The translations under genes were made by a program, and so were the position numbers. 64,000 nucleotides of DNA from Streptomyces avidinii. GTDB lineage: Bacteria > Actinomycetota > Actinomycetes > Streptomycetales > Streptomycetaceae. Location: positions 407,075 to 471,074 of the forward strand of contig NZ_BMVL01000005.1 in assembly GCF_014650695.1 (NCBI RefSeq). The letters are read 5' to 3'. Positions within the stretch are counted from its first letter, which is position 1; every line of letters starts with the position of its first letter. The notes beneath the pieces were generated by a model. The model saw nothing but the letters and a program-made list of their open reading frames with translations, did no database searches and was not told the DNA's origin. Of this stretch, positions 33,797 through 41,342 are shown one piece after another.

Positions 33797-34152
33797 AAGA
33801 GCCGCCCTCAAGCTGGGAGGACAGCAGTCCCGAACGGCTCTACGTCATCACCGGCGGACGCAGCGGACCTTCCACCGCCGTCCACCTGGACCTCGTGACC
33901 TTAGTGGTGGCCAAAGGGCCTCCCCGGCCCGAGACGCAGCCCGAGCAGGCAGCCATTCTGCGGATGTGCCGGTCACCGCTCTCGGTGGCCGAGATCGCCG
34001 CGTACGTCGGCCTGCCCGTGAGCGTCGTCACCGTGCTGGTCGGAGACCTGATGGCCGCCGAGCGCGTGCACGTCCGCCCGCCCGTTCCCGCCGCGCAGCT
34101 ACCCGACCTTGCTCTGATCGAGGCAGTGATCGATGGACTTCAGAAGCTCTGA
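33793..34152 (+). CDS. cvnC: Conservon DUF742 winged-helix protein CvnC, with a TTA codon
   Basis: The 119-residue DUF742 protein has RLYVITGGRSGP, HLDLVTLVVAKG and a winged-helix-like C-terminal half (LSVAEIAAYVGLPVSVVTVL, then LMAAERVHVRPP). It is a core member of the conservon complex with no known enzymatic role. GTG 33793 overlaps the cvnB stop (GTGA); the frame is open further upstream only as antisense-free read-through of cvnB. Leu37 is encoded by TTA (33901-33903), the codon read only by the bldA tRNA in streptomycetes. Full-length CvnC, and translation coupled to cvnD, should therefore depend on developmental supply of that tRNA. Confidence 0.92.
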   Translation: MKEPPSSWEDSSPERLYVITGGRSGPSTAVHLDLVTLVVAKGPPRPETQPEQAAILRMCRSPLSVAEIAAYVGLPVSVVTVLVGDLMAAERVHVRPPVPAAQLPDLALIEAVIDGLQKL

Positions 34153-34753
34153 CGCCCCTGCCGGGCCGCTCCCCGCGGACATACTCCCGGAGACGGCCGC
34201 GGCCGCCGTGAAAGTCGTCATCGTCGGCGGCTTCGGCGTGGGCAAGACGACGATGGTCGGTGCGGTCAGCGAGATCAAACCGCTGACGACCGAGGAGACG
34301 ATGACCCGGGCCGGCGTCGGCGTCGACGACACCTGGGGCGTCTCCCGCAAGATCACCACCACCGTGGCCATGGACTTCGGCCGCATCAGCATCAACGACG
34401 AACTCGTGCTGTACCTGTTCGGAACCCCCGGCCAGGAGCGCTTCTGGTTCCTGTGGCGCGGGCTCTTCGAGGGCGCCCTCGGAGCGGTCGTCATCCTCGA
34501 CACCCGCCGGCTGGAGATCAGCTTCGATGTGATCGGACGGCTGGAGGAGCGCGGCGTCCCCTTCGTCGTCGCGGTCAACTCCTTCCCCGGCGCGCCCGAA
34601 CATCCGCTGGAGGAACTGCGCGAGGCCCTCGACCTGCCCGCCGCCGTCCCGATCCTCGTCTGCGACGCCAGACGGCGGGAATCGTCCCGCGACGTCCTGC
34701 TGACCCTCATGCGCTACCTGCACTCCCAGGCAGCCACCCAGGAGGCAATGTGA
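34133..34753 (+). CDS. cvnD: Conservon small GTPase-like protein CvnD
   Basis: The 206-residue Ras-like P-loop protein has Walker A GGFGVGKTT (about residues 32-40), switch region TTVAMDFGRISI, the G3-like LYLFGTPGQERFWFLWRGLF, and the G4-like VVAVNSFPGAPEH. It is the molecular switch of the conservon. It overlaps cvnC by 20 bases, so it is translated by coupling, and its last bases overlap the P450 start (ATGTGA). The TTA codon in cvnC could reduce its expression through that coupling. Confidence 0.94.
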   Translation: MDFRSSDAPAGPLPADILPETAAAAVKVVIVGGFGVGKTTMVGAVSEIKPLTTEETMTRAGVGVDDTWGVSRKITTTVAMDFGRISINDELVLYLFGTPGQERFWFLWRGLFEGALGAVVILDTRRLEISFDVIGRLEERGVPFVVAVNSFPGAPEHPLEELREALDLPAAVPILVCDARRRESSRDVLLTLMRYLHSQAATQEAM

Positions 34754-36156
34754 GCACCACCCCCACCCCACCGCCCGAGTGCCCCGCCCACGCGGCGGCG
34801 ACCGCGGGGGGTCTGTACCGTCTCCACGGAGCGGAGGCCCAGGCCGATCCCTTCGCACTGTACGAGAAGCTGCGGGCCGAACACGGCTCGGTGGCCCCCG
34901 TACTGGTGAGCGGGGACCTCCCGGCCTGGCTGGTCCTCGGCCACCGGGAGAACCTGGACGTGGCCCGCACGTCCTCGCGCTTCGCCCGCGACCCCCGCGG
35001 CTGGCGCGACATGAGAGAGGGCCGCGTACCGGCCGACACCCCGCTCGGCCCCATGGTCTCCTGGGTGCCGGTGTGCAACTTCACCGACGGCCCCGTCCAC
35101 GAGCGGCTGCGCGGGGCCGTGGTGGAGTCCCTGGAGCGCTTCGACAAGCGCGGCATCCGGCGCTACGTGACGCGCTTCGCCAACCAGCTCGTCGACCAGA
35201 TCGCGGGCGAGGGCTACGCCGATCTGGTGTCCGCCTTCTCGGACCAGCTTCCGATGCTGGTGATGACGCAACTCCTCGGGGCACCCGACGAACACGGCCC
35301 CCTGCTCGTCAACGCGGCACGCGACATGCTCCAGGGGACCGAGACCGCCCTCCAGAGCGACCGCTACGTCACCACCACGCTGGAGAACCTGGTGGCGGAG
35401 CGGAAGGCCGAACCCGCCCGCGACCTCGCCTCCTGGCTGATCGAGCACCCCGCGAACCTGACCGACACCGAGGTGCTCATGCACCTGCGCGTCGTGTTGA
35501 TCGCCGCCTACGAGACCACCGCCAACCTCATCGCCAACACCCTGCGGACGGTGCTGACCGACCCGCGCTTCCGGGCGAGCCTCTCCGGAGGCCACATGAC
35601 CCTGCCCGACGCGCTGGAGCAGGTCCTGTGGGACGACCCGCCGATCAACACGATCATCGGGCGCTGGGCCACCGGAGACACGCTGCTGGGCGGCCGGCAG
35701 GTCAAGGCCGGCGACATGATCCTGCTCGGCCTGGCGGCCGGCAACGCCGACCCGCAGATCCGGCCGGATCCCAACGCCTCCGTTCACGGCAACCGTTCCC
35801 ACCTCGCCTTCAGCAGCGGACCGCACGAGTGCCCGGGCCAGGACATCGGGCGCGCCATCGCCGACACCGGCATCGAGGTCCTGCTGGACCGGCTGCCCGA
35901 CCTCCAGCTGGCGGTCGACGCGAGCGAACTCCGCTGGCGCGGCACCCTCATGTCCCGCCACCTGCTGTCCCTGCCGGTACGGTTCGCTCCGCGCTCCGCG
36001 CCGGCCCCGCAGCTCGAACCGGAGCAGCCGGCCGGGCACCCCGTGCACGCGCTGATCCCGCCGCAGCCGACGGCACCGCCGACGCCGGTGCCGGCCGTCA
36101 CCGGTCGCCGCCGGCGTGGCGTCAGCTGGTGGCGCCGACTGCTCGGCCGCATCTGA
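34750..36156 (+). CDS. cvnE: Conservon cytochrome P450 CvnE, CYP157-like, lacking the EXXR motif
   Basis: This 468-residue soluble P450 has the heme-binding loop LAFSSGPHECPGQDIGRAI with Cys361 as thiolate ligand and the I-helix IAAYETTANLIAN (oxygen-activation Thr near 256). The K-helix reads ALEQVLWDDPPIN (EQVLW at 290-294) where other P450s have EXXR, so the Glu/Arg pair is missing. CYP157 proteins of streptomycete conservons are known for exactly this replacement (EQSLW in CYP157C1). About 55 C-terminal residues are Pro/Arg-rich and end in WWRRLLGRI, a possible membrane- or protein-contact tail. GTG 34750 overlaps the cvnD stop. Whether it is catalytic or a structural member of the complex is unknown. 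Confidence 0.92.
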   Translation: MSTTPTPPPECPAHAAATAGGLYRLHGAEAQADPFALYEKLRAEHGSVAPVLVSGDLPAWLVLGHRENLDVARTSSRFARDPRGWRDMREGRVPADTPLGPMVSWVPVCNFTDGPVHERLRGAVVESLERFDKRGIRRYVTRFANQLVDQIAGEGYADLVSAFSDQLPMLVMTQLLGAPDEHGPLLVNAARDMLQGTETALQSDRYVTTTLENLVAERKAEPARDLASWLIEHPANLTDTEVLMHLRVVLIAAYETTANLIANTLRTVLTDPRFRASLSGGHMTLPDALEQVLWDDPPINTIIGRWATGDTLLGGRQVKAGDMILLGLAAGNADPQIRPDPNASVHGNRSHLAFSSGPHECPGQDIGRAIADTGIEVLLDRLPDLQLAVDASELRWRGTLMSRHLLSLPVRFAPRSAPAPQLEPEQPAGHPVHALIPPQPTAPPTPVPAVTGRRRRGVSWWRRLLGRI

Positions 36157-36213
36157 CGGCCTTCCGCAGCGCGGGGCCCGCGCCTACCGAGGGCCCCGTA
36201 CCGAAGGCCCGTA

Positions 36214-36246
36214 CCGGGGCCCCGGCCACACCGGCCGGGGCCCCGG
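36214..36246. terminator. Bidirectional terminator between conservon and terpene unit
   Basis: CCGGGGCCCCGGCC (36214-36227) pairs perfectly with GGCCGGGGCCCCGG (36233-36246), a 14-base stem with a five-base loop, between the convergent cvnE and terpene synthase stop codons. Confidence 0.75.
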
Positions 36247-36252
36247 CAGCGC

Positions 36253-37350
36253 TCAGCGGCGTACCAGCCGCCACCAGGACGCGAGCGCCGGCAGGTCCGG
36301 CGGTTCGGTTCCCGTGACGCTGGGCCCGTCGGCGAAACCTATCGCGAACGCCGCGTCCGGCAGGGGCAGTTCGTGCCGGTTGCGCGGACTGGCGTACCGG
36401 GGCGCGCGAGTCTGCCACCCGATGGAGCCGGCCACGTAGTGCCCCAACGCCGCCAGATGGCGGCCCAGTTCGCCGTCCGCACCGTCCTCCAGCTGCTCCC
36501 GCAGCCGGAGGAAGAGGACCATCACCCGGTCGCGCAAGGCCACCGCGAGCGGCACCGCCTCGGCCGGGGAACAGTTCTCCTGATGGGCCAGGACGTTGAC
36601 GAGATTCACCTCGCGCGGCTCCAGGTGGTCGTCCTTGTCGTAGGAGAACAGGTCGTTGTCCGCACTGACGACGAAGCCCGCCGCGTCCGTCAGCGCCGTC
36701 AGGGCGGGGGAGCAGCGGACGTCCGCCGGCAGCCGGACCCCGCGCGCGACGTCGGACCAGGTCAGTGAGAACCGCGTACCGTTCGCGAGCGGCCCCATGG
36801 CGACGAAGTCGTTCAGCCCCGGCATCGTCCGCGCCTCCGCCCGTGCGGCCCGCCAGGCCGCCCCGAGCAGCCAGTCCCGCGTCCCCTCCGCGAACCTGCG
36901 GAGCTCGTAGGGCGAGAGCATGGCGTGCGTACGGCTCACCAGGTCCGCCAGCGCCGCGGTCATCGGACCCGGGGGCAGCACGGATGCTCCCGGGTCCTCG
37001 ATGGTCCGCAGCAGCCGTGCCCCGTGCTCGATGACGGCGGCCGTTCCCACCTCTTCGGAACCGGAGTCCTGCCAGTCGTCGACGGCGTTGGCCCAGTAGT
37101 TCCACTGGGTGAACAGGAGGACGGCCTCCACGTTCCCGTCGGGGACGATGCGGCAGGAGAAGTCGGCGCTGTGGGTGGCGAGACCCCATGCGCGCTCGAC
37201 GGGATCGGGGTACAGGCCGAAGGCGTCCAGCCACTCGACGGCCCGGGCCTCCACCTGCTTGGCCTCGGGGTGGACGAGGTCGCGGGGGAGGGGGCAGTAG
37301 AAGGCCGGCAGGCGCGGACCGAGGAGGGAGGGGCGCGGCGACGCGGTCAT
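36253..37350 (-). CDS. Class I terpene synthase
   Basis: This 365-residue cytoplasmic terpene cyclase uses an isoprenyl diphosphate and Mg2+. It shows the first Asp-rich motif DDWQD (residues 91-95), the NSE-type metal triad NDLFSYDKD near residue 233, and the C-terminal RY pair in TRAPRYAS near 319. The opening [18 protein letters not shown] is typical of bacterial cyclases. The ATG overlaps the stop of the upstream methyltransferase by four bases, so the two are coupled. That pairing suggests the cyclase accepts a C-methylated precursor. It lacks the long Pro-rich N-terminal extension of 2-methylisoborneol synthase, so that product is not assumed. Confidence 0.92.
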   Translation of the reverse strand: MTASPRPSLLGPRLPAFYCPLPRDLVHPEAKQVEARAVEWLDAFGLYPDPVERAWGLATHSADFSCRIVPDGNVEAVLLFTQWNYWANAVDDWQDSGSEEVGTAAVIEHGARLLRTIEDPGASVLPPGPMTAALADLVSRTHAMLSPYELRRFAEGTRDWLLGAAWRAARAEARTMPGLNDFVAMGPLANGTRFSLTWSDVARGVRLPADVRCSPALTALTDAAGFVVSADNDLFSYDKDDHLEPREVNLVNVLAHQENCSPAEAVPLAVALRDRVMVLFLRLREQLEDGADGELGRHLAALGHYVAGSIGWQTRAPRYASPRNRHELPLPDAAFAIGFADGPSVTGTEPPDLPALASWWRLVRR

Positions 37351-38264
37351 CGGCCGCCCCCGAGCCGGAAGCGCAGCAGCCGGGTCTGCACCGCGTGGTC
37401 GCGCCAGAGGCGGAAGAACCTGCTGTGCGCGATCGTCGATTGTTCGAGTCTTTCACCGGTCCAGGCGCCGGGTTCACCGCCGGCGCCCGCTCTGAGCCGG
37501 TCGAGTTCGGCGGTGTTCCACGCCATGGACTGCACCCAGAACTCCGTCACCGAGTCCGTCACGTCCTCGTCCTGCACCAGTTCGAAGCCGGCCGCCTCGG
37601 CCGCGGCCAGGTACTCCGCGCGGCGTCCGAGCCGGGTTCTGTAGTAGCCGTCCATGAACTCGCGCCACTGGGAGGGGCCGACGAAGTGTTCCTGGATCCC
37701 GAACCATCCACCGGGTACCAGCGCCCTGGCCACGACCTCGAACAGGCGGGCCCGGTCGGTGTACCCGCTGCTCTCGTTGGCGTAGACGGCGTCGTACGCA
37801 CGGGTTTCGTCGAGCCGGTGCACATCCGCCAGACGCGGATGCACCTGTTCGTGGACCCCGGCGCGCCGGGCGAACTGCCGCACGATCGGCAGGTGTTCCC
37901 GTGCGACGGTGAGACTGGTGACCGATGCCCCGTGCTCCTGCGCCCAGTAGAGCGACGTGCCGCCCAGGCCGCAGCCGATGTCCAGCAGCCGCCGCGGAGG
38001 CTCTTCGTACGCGCCCCAGGAGCGGGCCGCGTGCTCGACTATCCGCTCCTGTGCGTCGAGCAGGCGCTGCTTGAGCATGTATTGGGGGACGGTGGTGTCC
38101 GGTGGGCCGTCGGGATAGAGCCCTACGTGGAAGTGGACGCGGGGGCCCGGGCCGTACTTCTGGAGTATTTCCTGGGTCTTGCGGCTGTAGTAGAGCCGTA
38201 CCGGATCGTCCGCGGCCGAGCCCTGGTCGCTGCCTAAGGACGATACGGGAGGTGTCACGCGCAT
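37347..38264 (-). CDS. SAM-dependent C-methyltransferase paired with terpene synthase, with a TTA codon
   Basis: The 305-residue class I methyltransferase has motif [21 protein letters not shown] near residue 92, [18 protein letters not shown] and [16 protein letters not shown] long N-terminal segment ([17 protein letters not shown]) and C-terminal [19 protein letters not shown] resemble isoprenoid or terpenoid C-methyltransferases more than O-methyltransferases. It likely methylates an isoprenyl diphosphate (IPP, GPP or FPP), which the coupled terpene synthase then cyclises. Leu10 is a TTA codon (plus-strand TAA at 38235-38237), so translation should require bldA tRNA. The frame extends upstream beyond ATG 38264 without family similarity. 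The exact substrate is inference. Confidence 0.85.
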   Translation of the reverse strand: MRVTPPVSSLGSDQGSAADDPVRLYYSRKTQEILQKYGPGPRVHFHVGLYPDGPPDTTVPQYMLKQRLLDAQERIVEHAARSWGAYEEPPRRLLDIGCGLGGTSLYWAQEHGASVTSLTVAREHLPIVRQFARRAGVHEQVHPRLADVHRLDETRAYDAVYANESSGYTDRARLFEVVARALVPGGWFGIQEHFVGPSQWREFMDGYYRTRLGRRAEYLAAAEAAGFELVQDEDVTDSVTEFWVQSMAWNTAELDRLRAGAGGEPGAWTGERLEQSTIAHSRFFRLWRDHAVQTRLLRFRLGGGR

Positions 38265-38440
38265 GGGATGTCCGCCCTTTCGTGGGGTAGGGCCGTTCTT
38301 CCGGGACGCGCTGCGGCCGCCCTCACCGCGTCCCTTCCGTGCACTGTCGAAGCACGGGTCATCGTGGCACTTCAGGTGTCCCGCGTCAGCCCACTGGACG
38401 ACGCGGAACCCGATCGATTCCGCTACGCACCGGGGCCGGC

Positions 38441-39274
38441 TCAACCTTCACGGCGACGCTGCAGGGCTGCGCGGATCTCCCGGGCCCTTCGGGTGCCGAG
38501 CAGGTCGAGCACCTGTTCCGTGGTCGTCACCGGGTGCCCGGCCAGTACCTCGGCGGCCTGCTCGGGCAGCAGGGGGTCGACCTCCTCGGCCAGCCGCTCG
38601 ACGACCGACACCTGCGGCACTTGCGCCGGCTCGCGGTGGGGCGCGGGGGACAGTGCCGGGCGGGCGGACGCGGACGCGGTCGGGGGCGGAGCGGGTTCGG
38701 GCACCGGCGCGGCGAAGGCCGGCAGCGGGTGTCCGGGCGGCCAGGGGGCGCGGTGGACCAGCGCTGCCGTGACCGCGCACAGCCACGGGGCCCAGGCTCC
38801 CGAGAAGAGCAGGGGGGCACCCCCGTTGAAGGTCAGGTGCACCGCCCGGCCGTCCGGGGCGGGGGTGAGGGCCAGGAGGTGCTCCCACCAGTACACCTCG
38901 GCGCCGCTGCCGAAGAAGCCGACGAGACGGTGATCCGTGAGCACCACCCGGATCTCGCCCTCCCACCGCCACTGCATCTCCGCCATCCGCTCGGCCTGTC
39001 GGCGGGTCCGGGCGTGGTGGAGCTCGCCGGTCAGGACACCGAAGGCCATGAAGAGCGGGCCGCCCTGCACCGCGTAGCCCGAGGAGTACTCGACATTCGT
39101 CCCGTAGTAGGCGTGGGCGCCGACCACGAGGTCCGCGTACTGGGTCTCCCCCTGCCGGGTCACCATCGTCGGGGTCATCGGAACGAGGGGGTGGCCGGAG
39201 GACAGGTGCGTCACCAGGCTCCGGACCGCCTCGTCGGGAGACTCCTGCGCCCGCCGACGTCTCAGCCACCCCAT
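38441..39274 (-). CDS. Hypothetical protein
   Basis: I do not recognise this 277-residue protein. It starts [20 protein letters not shown] after a strong GGGGAGGGG ribosome binding site. The first 170 residues look folded ([60 protein letters not shown]) and could be a PH- or GRAM-like beta-sandwich reading out as a membrane or lipid sensor. A Pro/Ala/Ser-rich linker (about 180-215) and a helical C-terminal domain ([40 protein letters not shown]) follow. No signal peptide or membrane helix is clear. Neighbours give no functional hint. Confidence 0.7.
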   Translation of the reverse strand: MGWLRRRRAQESPDEAVRSLVTHLSSGHPLVPMTPTMVTRQGETQYADLVVGAHAYYGTNVEYSSGYAVQGGPLFMAFGVLTGELHHARTRRQAERMAEMQWRWEGEIRVVLTDHRLVGFFGSGAEVYWWEHLLALTPAPDGRAVHLTFNGGAPLLFSGAWAPWLCAVTAALVHRAPWPPGHPLPAFAAPVPEPAPPPTASASARPALSPAPHREPAQVPQVSVVERLAEEVDPLLPEQAAEVLAGHPVTTTEQVLDLLGTRRAREIRAALQRRREG

Positions 39275-39407
39275 GGAACCCCTCCCCGCGCGCGACAGCT
39301 GTGCCAACAAGCCTGTGTGCACGGCATGTTGGGTCGACAGCGTAACGGTCGAACCGATCCCGCAGACACGACTTCCGCCGTACACCGCGTCTGCCGGTGC
39401 CCGGTGC

Positions 39408-39447
39408 GGAGCCACGGAGCCACGGAGCCGCGGAGCCACGGAGCTAC
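39408..39447. repeat. Tandem octamer repeat GGAGCCAC, five units
   Basis: Five head-to-tail eight-base units (39408-39447): units 1, 2 and 4 are GGAGCCAC, unit 3 is GGAGCCGC and unit 5 is GGAGCTAC. The last unit contains the minus-strand stop codon (CTA at 39444-39446) of the Mrr-like gene, so changes in copy number could move or remove that stop. Confidence 0.8.
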
Positions 39448-40247
39448 GGGGTACCGGCGCCGGCCACCCCCTGCGCGCCCTCGGGGCGTGCCGCGGCGAT
39501 GCTCTCCCACGGAGGGGGTGTCCGCGACCGGGTCCACTCGGCCAGGTCGTCGCCGTCGACGCAGACGATGTCGCAGGCGGCGGCGTACTCCGCGGCCGGA
39601 GCAGTGAAGGAGCTCGTGGTCACGACGACGGCCACGTCCGCCTCGTGGACGGCGAAGCAGGTCCCGCCGAAGCGCTGGAGGTCCTGCGAACCGACCCGGT
39701 TGCCCTCGCCGTAGTGCTTGCACTGGATGACCACGCGCAGGCCGTCCGCCGTCGTGGCGATCACGTCCGCCCCCAAGTCGCCCGCGCCACCGACCACTTC
39801 CACCTGGGGGCAACCGTCCCGCGCGCACAACGCGGCGACCGAGTGCTCGAAACCGTCGGCGTCCACCGCGGAGTGGTCCAGGGCGTCGGTGCCCACCTCG
39901 TGCAGGCCCGCCGTCTCCGGGTTGCCCCCCGCCCCGGCTTCCGGGGCGCAGGTTGCCGGGATGCCGGGGGCCAGCGGTCCGCGCCGGTCGGACCCGCGTA
40001 CGGGCGAGCGGTGCGGGCCCGGAGCCACGCACCACCGCATGACCGCCGCCGCGGCCAGCAGGACGAGCACGCCGACGATCGGCGTCACCGGTACGCCGCC
40101 GCCCGCCGACGGACCGGCCGTCCTGACGAAGACGGCGGCCCCACCCAGGCAGATCCCCACCAACCCCACCGCCAACACGACGTCACGCCCCACCGATACG
40201 GGGCCCTCGCCCCCACCGCGCCGACGTCCTCTCTGTACCTTCACCAC
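39444..40247 (-). CDS. Membrane-anchored Mrr-like restriction endonuclease domain protein
   Basis: The 267-residue protein has two N-terminal membrane helices (VLAVGLVGICLGGAAVFV and VTPIVGVLVLLAAAAVM) and a cytoplasmic Mrr_cat domain. The nuclease domain has DGFEHSVAALCARDGCPQVE, VVGGAGDLGADVIATTADG and VVIQCKHYGEGNRVGSQDLQ, fitting the PD-(D/E)XK-type core with the QxK variant of Mrr proteins, then VVVTTSSFTAPAAEYAAA. Two transmembrane helices plus an Mrr domain is a recurrent architecture in actinobacteria; nuclease targets are unknown, and a defence role is possible but unproven. The start is one of two adjacent GTGs at 40247/40244, behind GAGAGGGGG. Confidence 0.85.
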   Translation of the reverse strand: MVKVQRGRRRGGGEGPVSVGRDVVLAVGLVGICLGGAAVFVRTAGPSAGGGVPVTPIVGVLVLLAAAAVMRWCVAPGPHRSPVRGSDRRGPLAPGIPATCAPEAGAGGNPETAGLHEVGTDALDHSAVDADGFEHSVAALCARDGCPQVEVVGGAGDLGADVIATTADGLRVVIQCKHYGEGNRVGSQDLQRFGGTCFAVHEADVAVVVTTSSFTAPAAEYAAACDIVCVDGDDLAEWTRSRTPPPWESIAAARPEGAQGVAGAGTP

Positions 40248-40404
40248 GCGCCCCCTCTCACTCGCCACCCGACACGGCCGATCACCCCGCCCGGGGGTGA
40301 CGGACCCGGTGGTTACTCTCCGTCTGATCAGGAACGCCGGATCCAAACGGCCCGGTGCACGGGGACTTCCCGTGGTCAGCGGCCGCTCGGCCGCGATCGC
40401 GACC

Positions 40405-40414
40405 GAAACGTTTC
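40405..40414. promoter_or_regulatory. GAAACGTTTC palindrome, possible LacI-type operator
   Basis: A perfect ten-base palindrome in the divergent gap between the Mrr-like and lipase genes, 83 bases before the lipase ATG. AAACGTTT cores are common in LacI/GalR-family operators, but no such regulator is encoded in the window. Confidence 0.35.
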
Positions 40415-40496
40415 TGGTGTGAAGTGCGGCAGCCGGACGGGTGAGTGGGGCGGCATCGGGGCCGGGGCCGGTGCGGCGCACCGCTACAAACGGGCC

Positions 40497-41255
40497 ATGC
40501 ACGCGTACTTGCTCCGCCTCGTCCCGGCCGTGGTCGTGGCCCTGGCCGTCTGCGCGGCCCCGGCCGCCGCTCGTCCCATCGTGCCGGCCCACGCGTCGGC
40601 CCACGCGTCGGCCCACGCGTCGGCCCACGCGTCGGCCCGCGCGCCCGCCGACGTACCGGCCCACGTAGCGGCCGAACCCGACCCCGTGGTCTTCGTACAC
40701 GGCTGGAACGGCGACGGGTCGACCTGGAACACCTTCGTCGACCGGTTCCTGGCGGACGGCCGGCCCGCCGACCGCCTGTACCGGTGGACGTACCCCACCT
40801 CCCAGTCCAACGCCACGACCGCGTCGCAACTCGCCGCCACCGTCGACCGCGTCCTGACCGCGACCGGAGCTGCCGAGGTGGACCTCGTCACCCACTCCAT
40901 GGGCGCCCTGCCGTCGCGCTACTACCTCAAGAACCTCGGCGGCGACGCCAAGGTCGACGCATGGGTGTCCTTGGCGGGCCCCAACCACGGCACGGACACC
41001 GCCCGCCTCTGCGGGCAGGCCTCGTGCGTCGAGATGCGGCCCGGTTCCGCCTTCCTCACCGCGCTCAACGCGGGTGACGAAACACCCGGCCCCACCCGCT
41101 ACGCCACCTGGCGGTCCCCCTGTGACCTGGTCGTCAGTCCCGACAGCACGGTTGCTCTCGCCGGCGCGATGAACACCCGGATCCCGTGTCTGCAACATTC
41201 CGCCTTCCTCACCGACCCCGGGGTGTACGCGCAGGTGCGGGACCACATCGGCTGA
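40497..41255 (+). CDS. Secreted alpha/beta-hydrolase (lipase class 2-like)
   Basis: The 252-residue lipase-like enzyme is exported by a signal peptide (LVPAVVVALAVCAAPAAARP). A short linker made of four AHAS-type repeats (residues about 31-47) connects to the catalytic domain. That domain has VVFVHGWNGDGSTWN (oxyanion region), the nucleophile serine in LVTHSMGALPSRYYL, and a late histidine in LQHSAFLTDPGVYAQV. Disulfide-forming cysteines occur in RLCGQASC and SPCDLVV/RIPC. The pattern fits actinomycete lipases/esterases of the lipase 2 group. ATG 40497 begins the signal peptide; the much longer in-frame ORF from 39273 is antisense to the Mrr-like gene. No ribosome binding site is obvious. Confidence 0.88.
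   Translation: MHAYLLRLVPAVVVALAVCAAPAAARPIVPAHASAHASAHASAHASARAPADVPAHVAAEPDPVVFVHGWNGDGSTWNTFVDRFLADGRPADRLYRWTYPTSQSNATTASQLAATVDRVLTATGAAEVDLVTHSMGALPSRYYLKNLGGDAKVDAWVSLAGPNHGTDTARLCGQASCVEMRPGSAFLTALNAGDETPGPTRYATWRSPCDLVVSPDSTVALAGAMNTRIPCLQHSAFLTDPGVYAQVRDHIG
40587..40634. repeat. Four tandem 12-base units inside the lipase gene
   Basis: GCCCACGCGTCG occurs four times in a row (40587-40598, 40599-40610, 40611-40622, 40623-40634) and encodes the Ala-His-Ala-Ser linker. The perfect identity, including synonymous positions, points to recent slippage expansion; twelve bases preserve the frame. Confidence 0.9.
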
Positions 41256-41342
41256 CCGCGGACGCCGCCGTGTGACCGCGCCCCCGCCGAACCCCGGCGG
41301 ACCGGCGCGCATCATCGGGCCGGGACGGGTCAGACGGGCCCC

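Noticed and set aside
36253-38264. 2-methylisoborneol biosynthesis locus
   Set aside because: A methyltransferase/terpene cyclase pair suggests it, but the cyclase lacks the Pro-rich N-terminal extension, the methyltransferase does not show the layout I recall for GPP 2-methyltransferase, and no cyclic-nucleotide-binding/encapsulin-type gene accompanies them.
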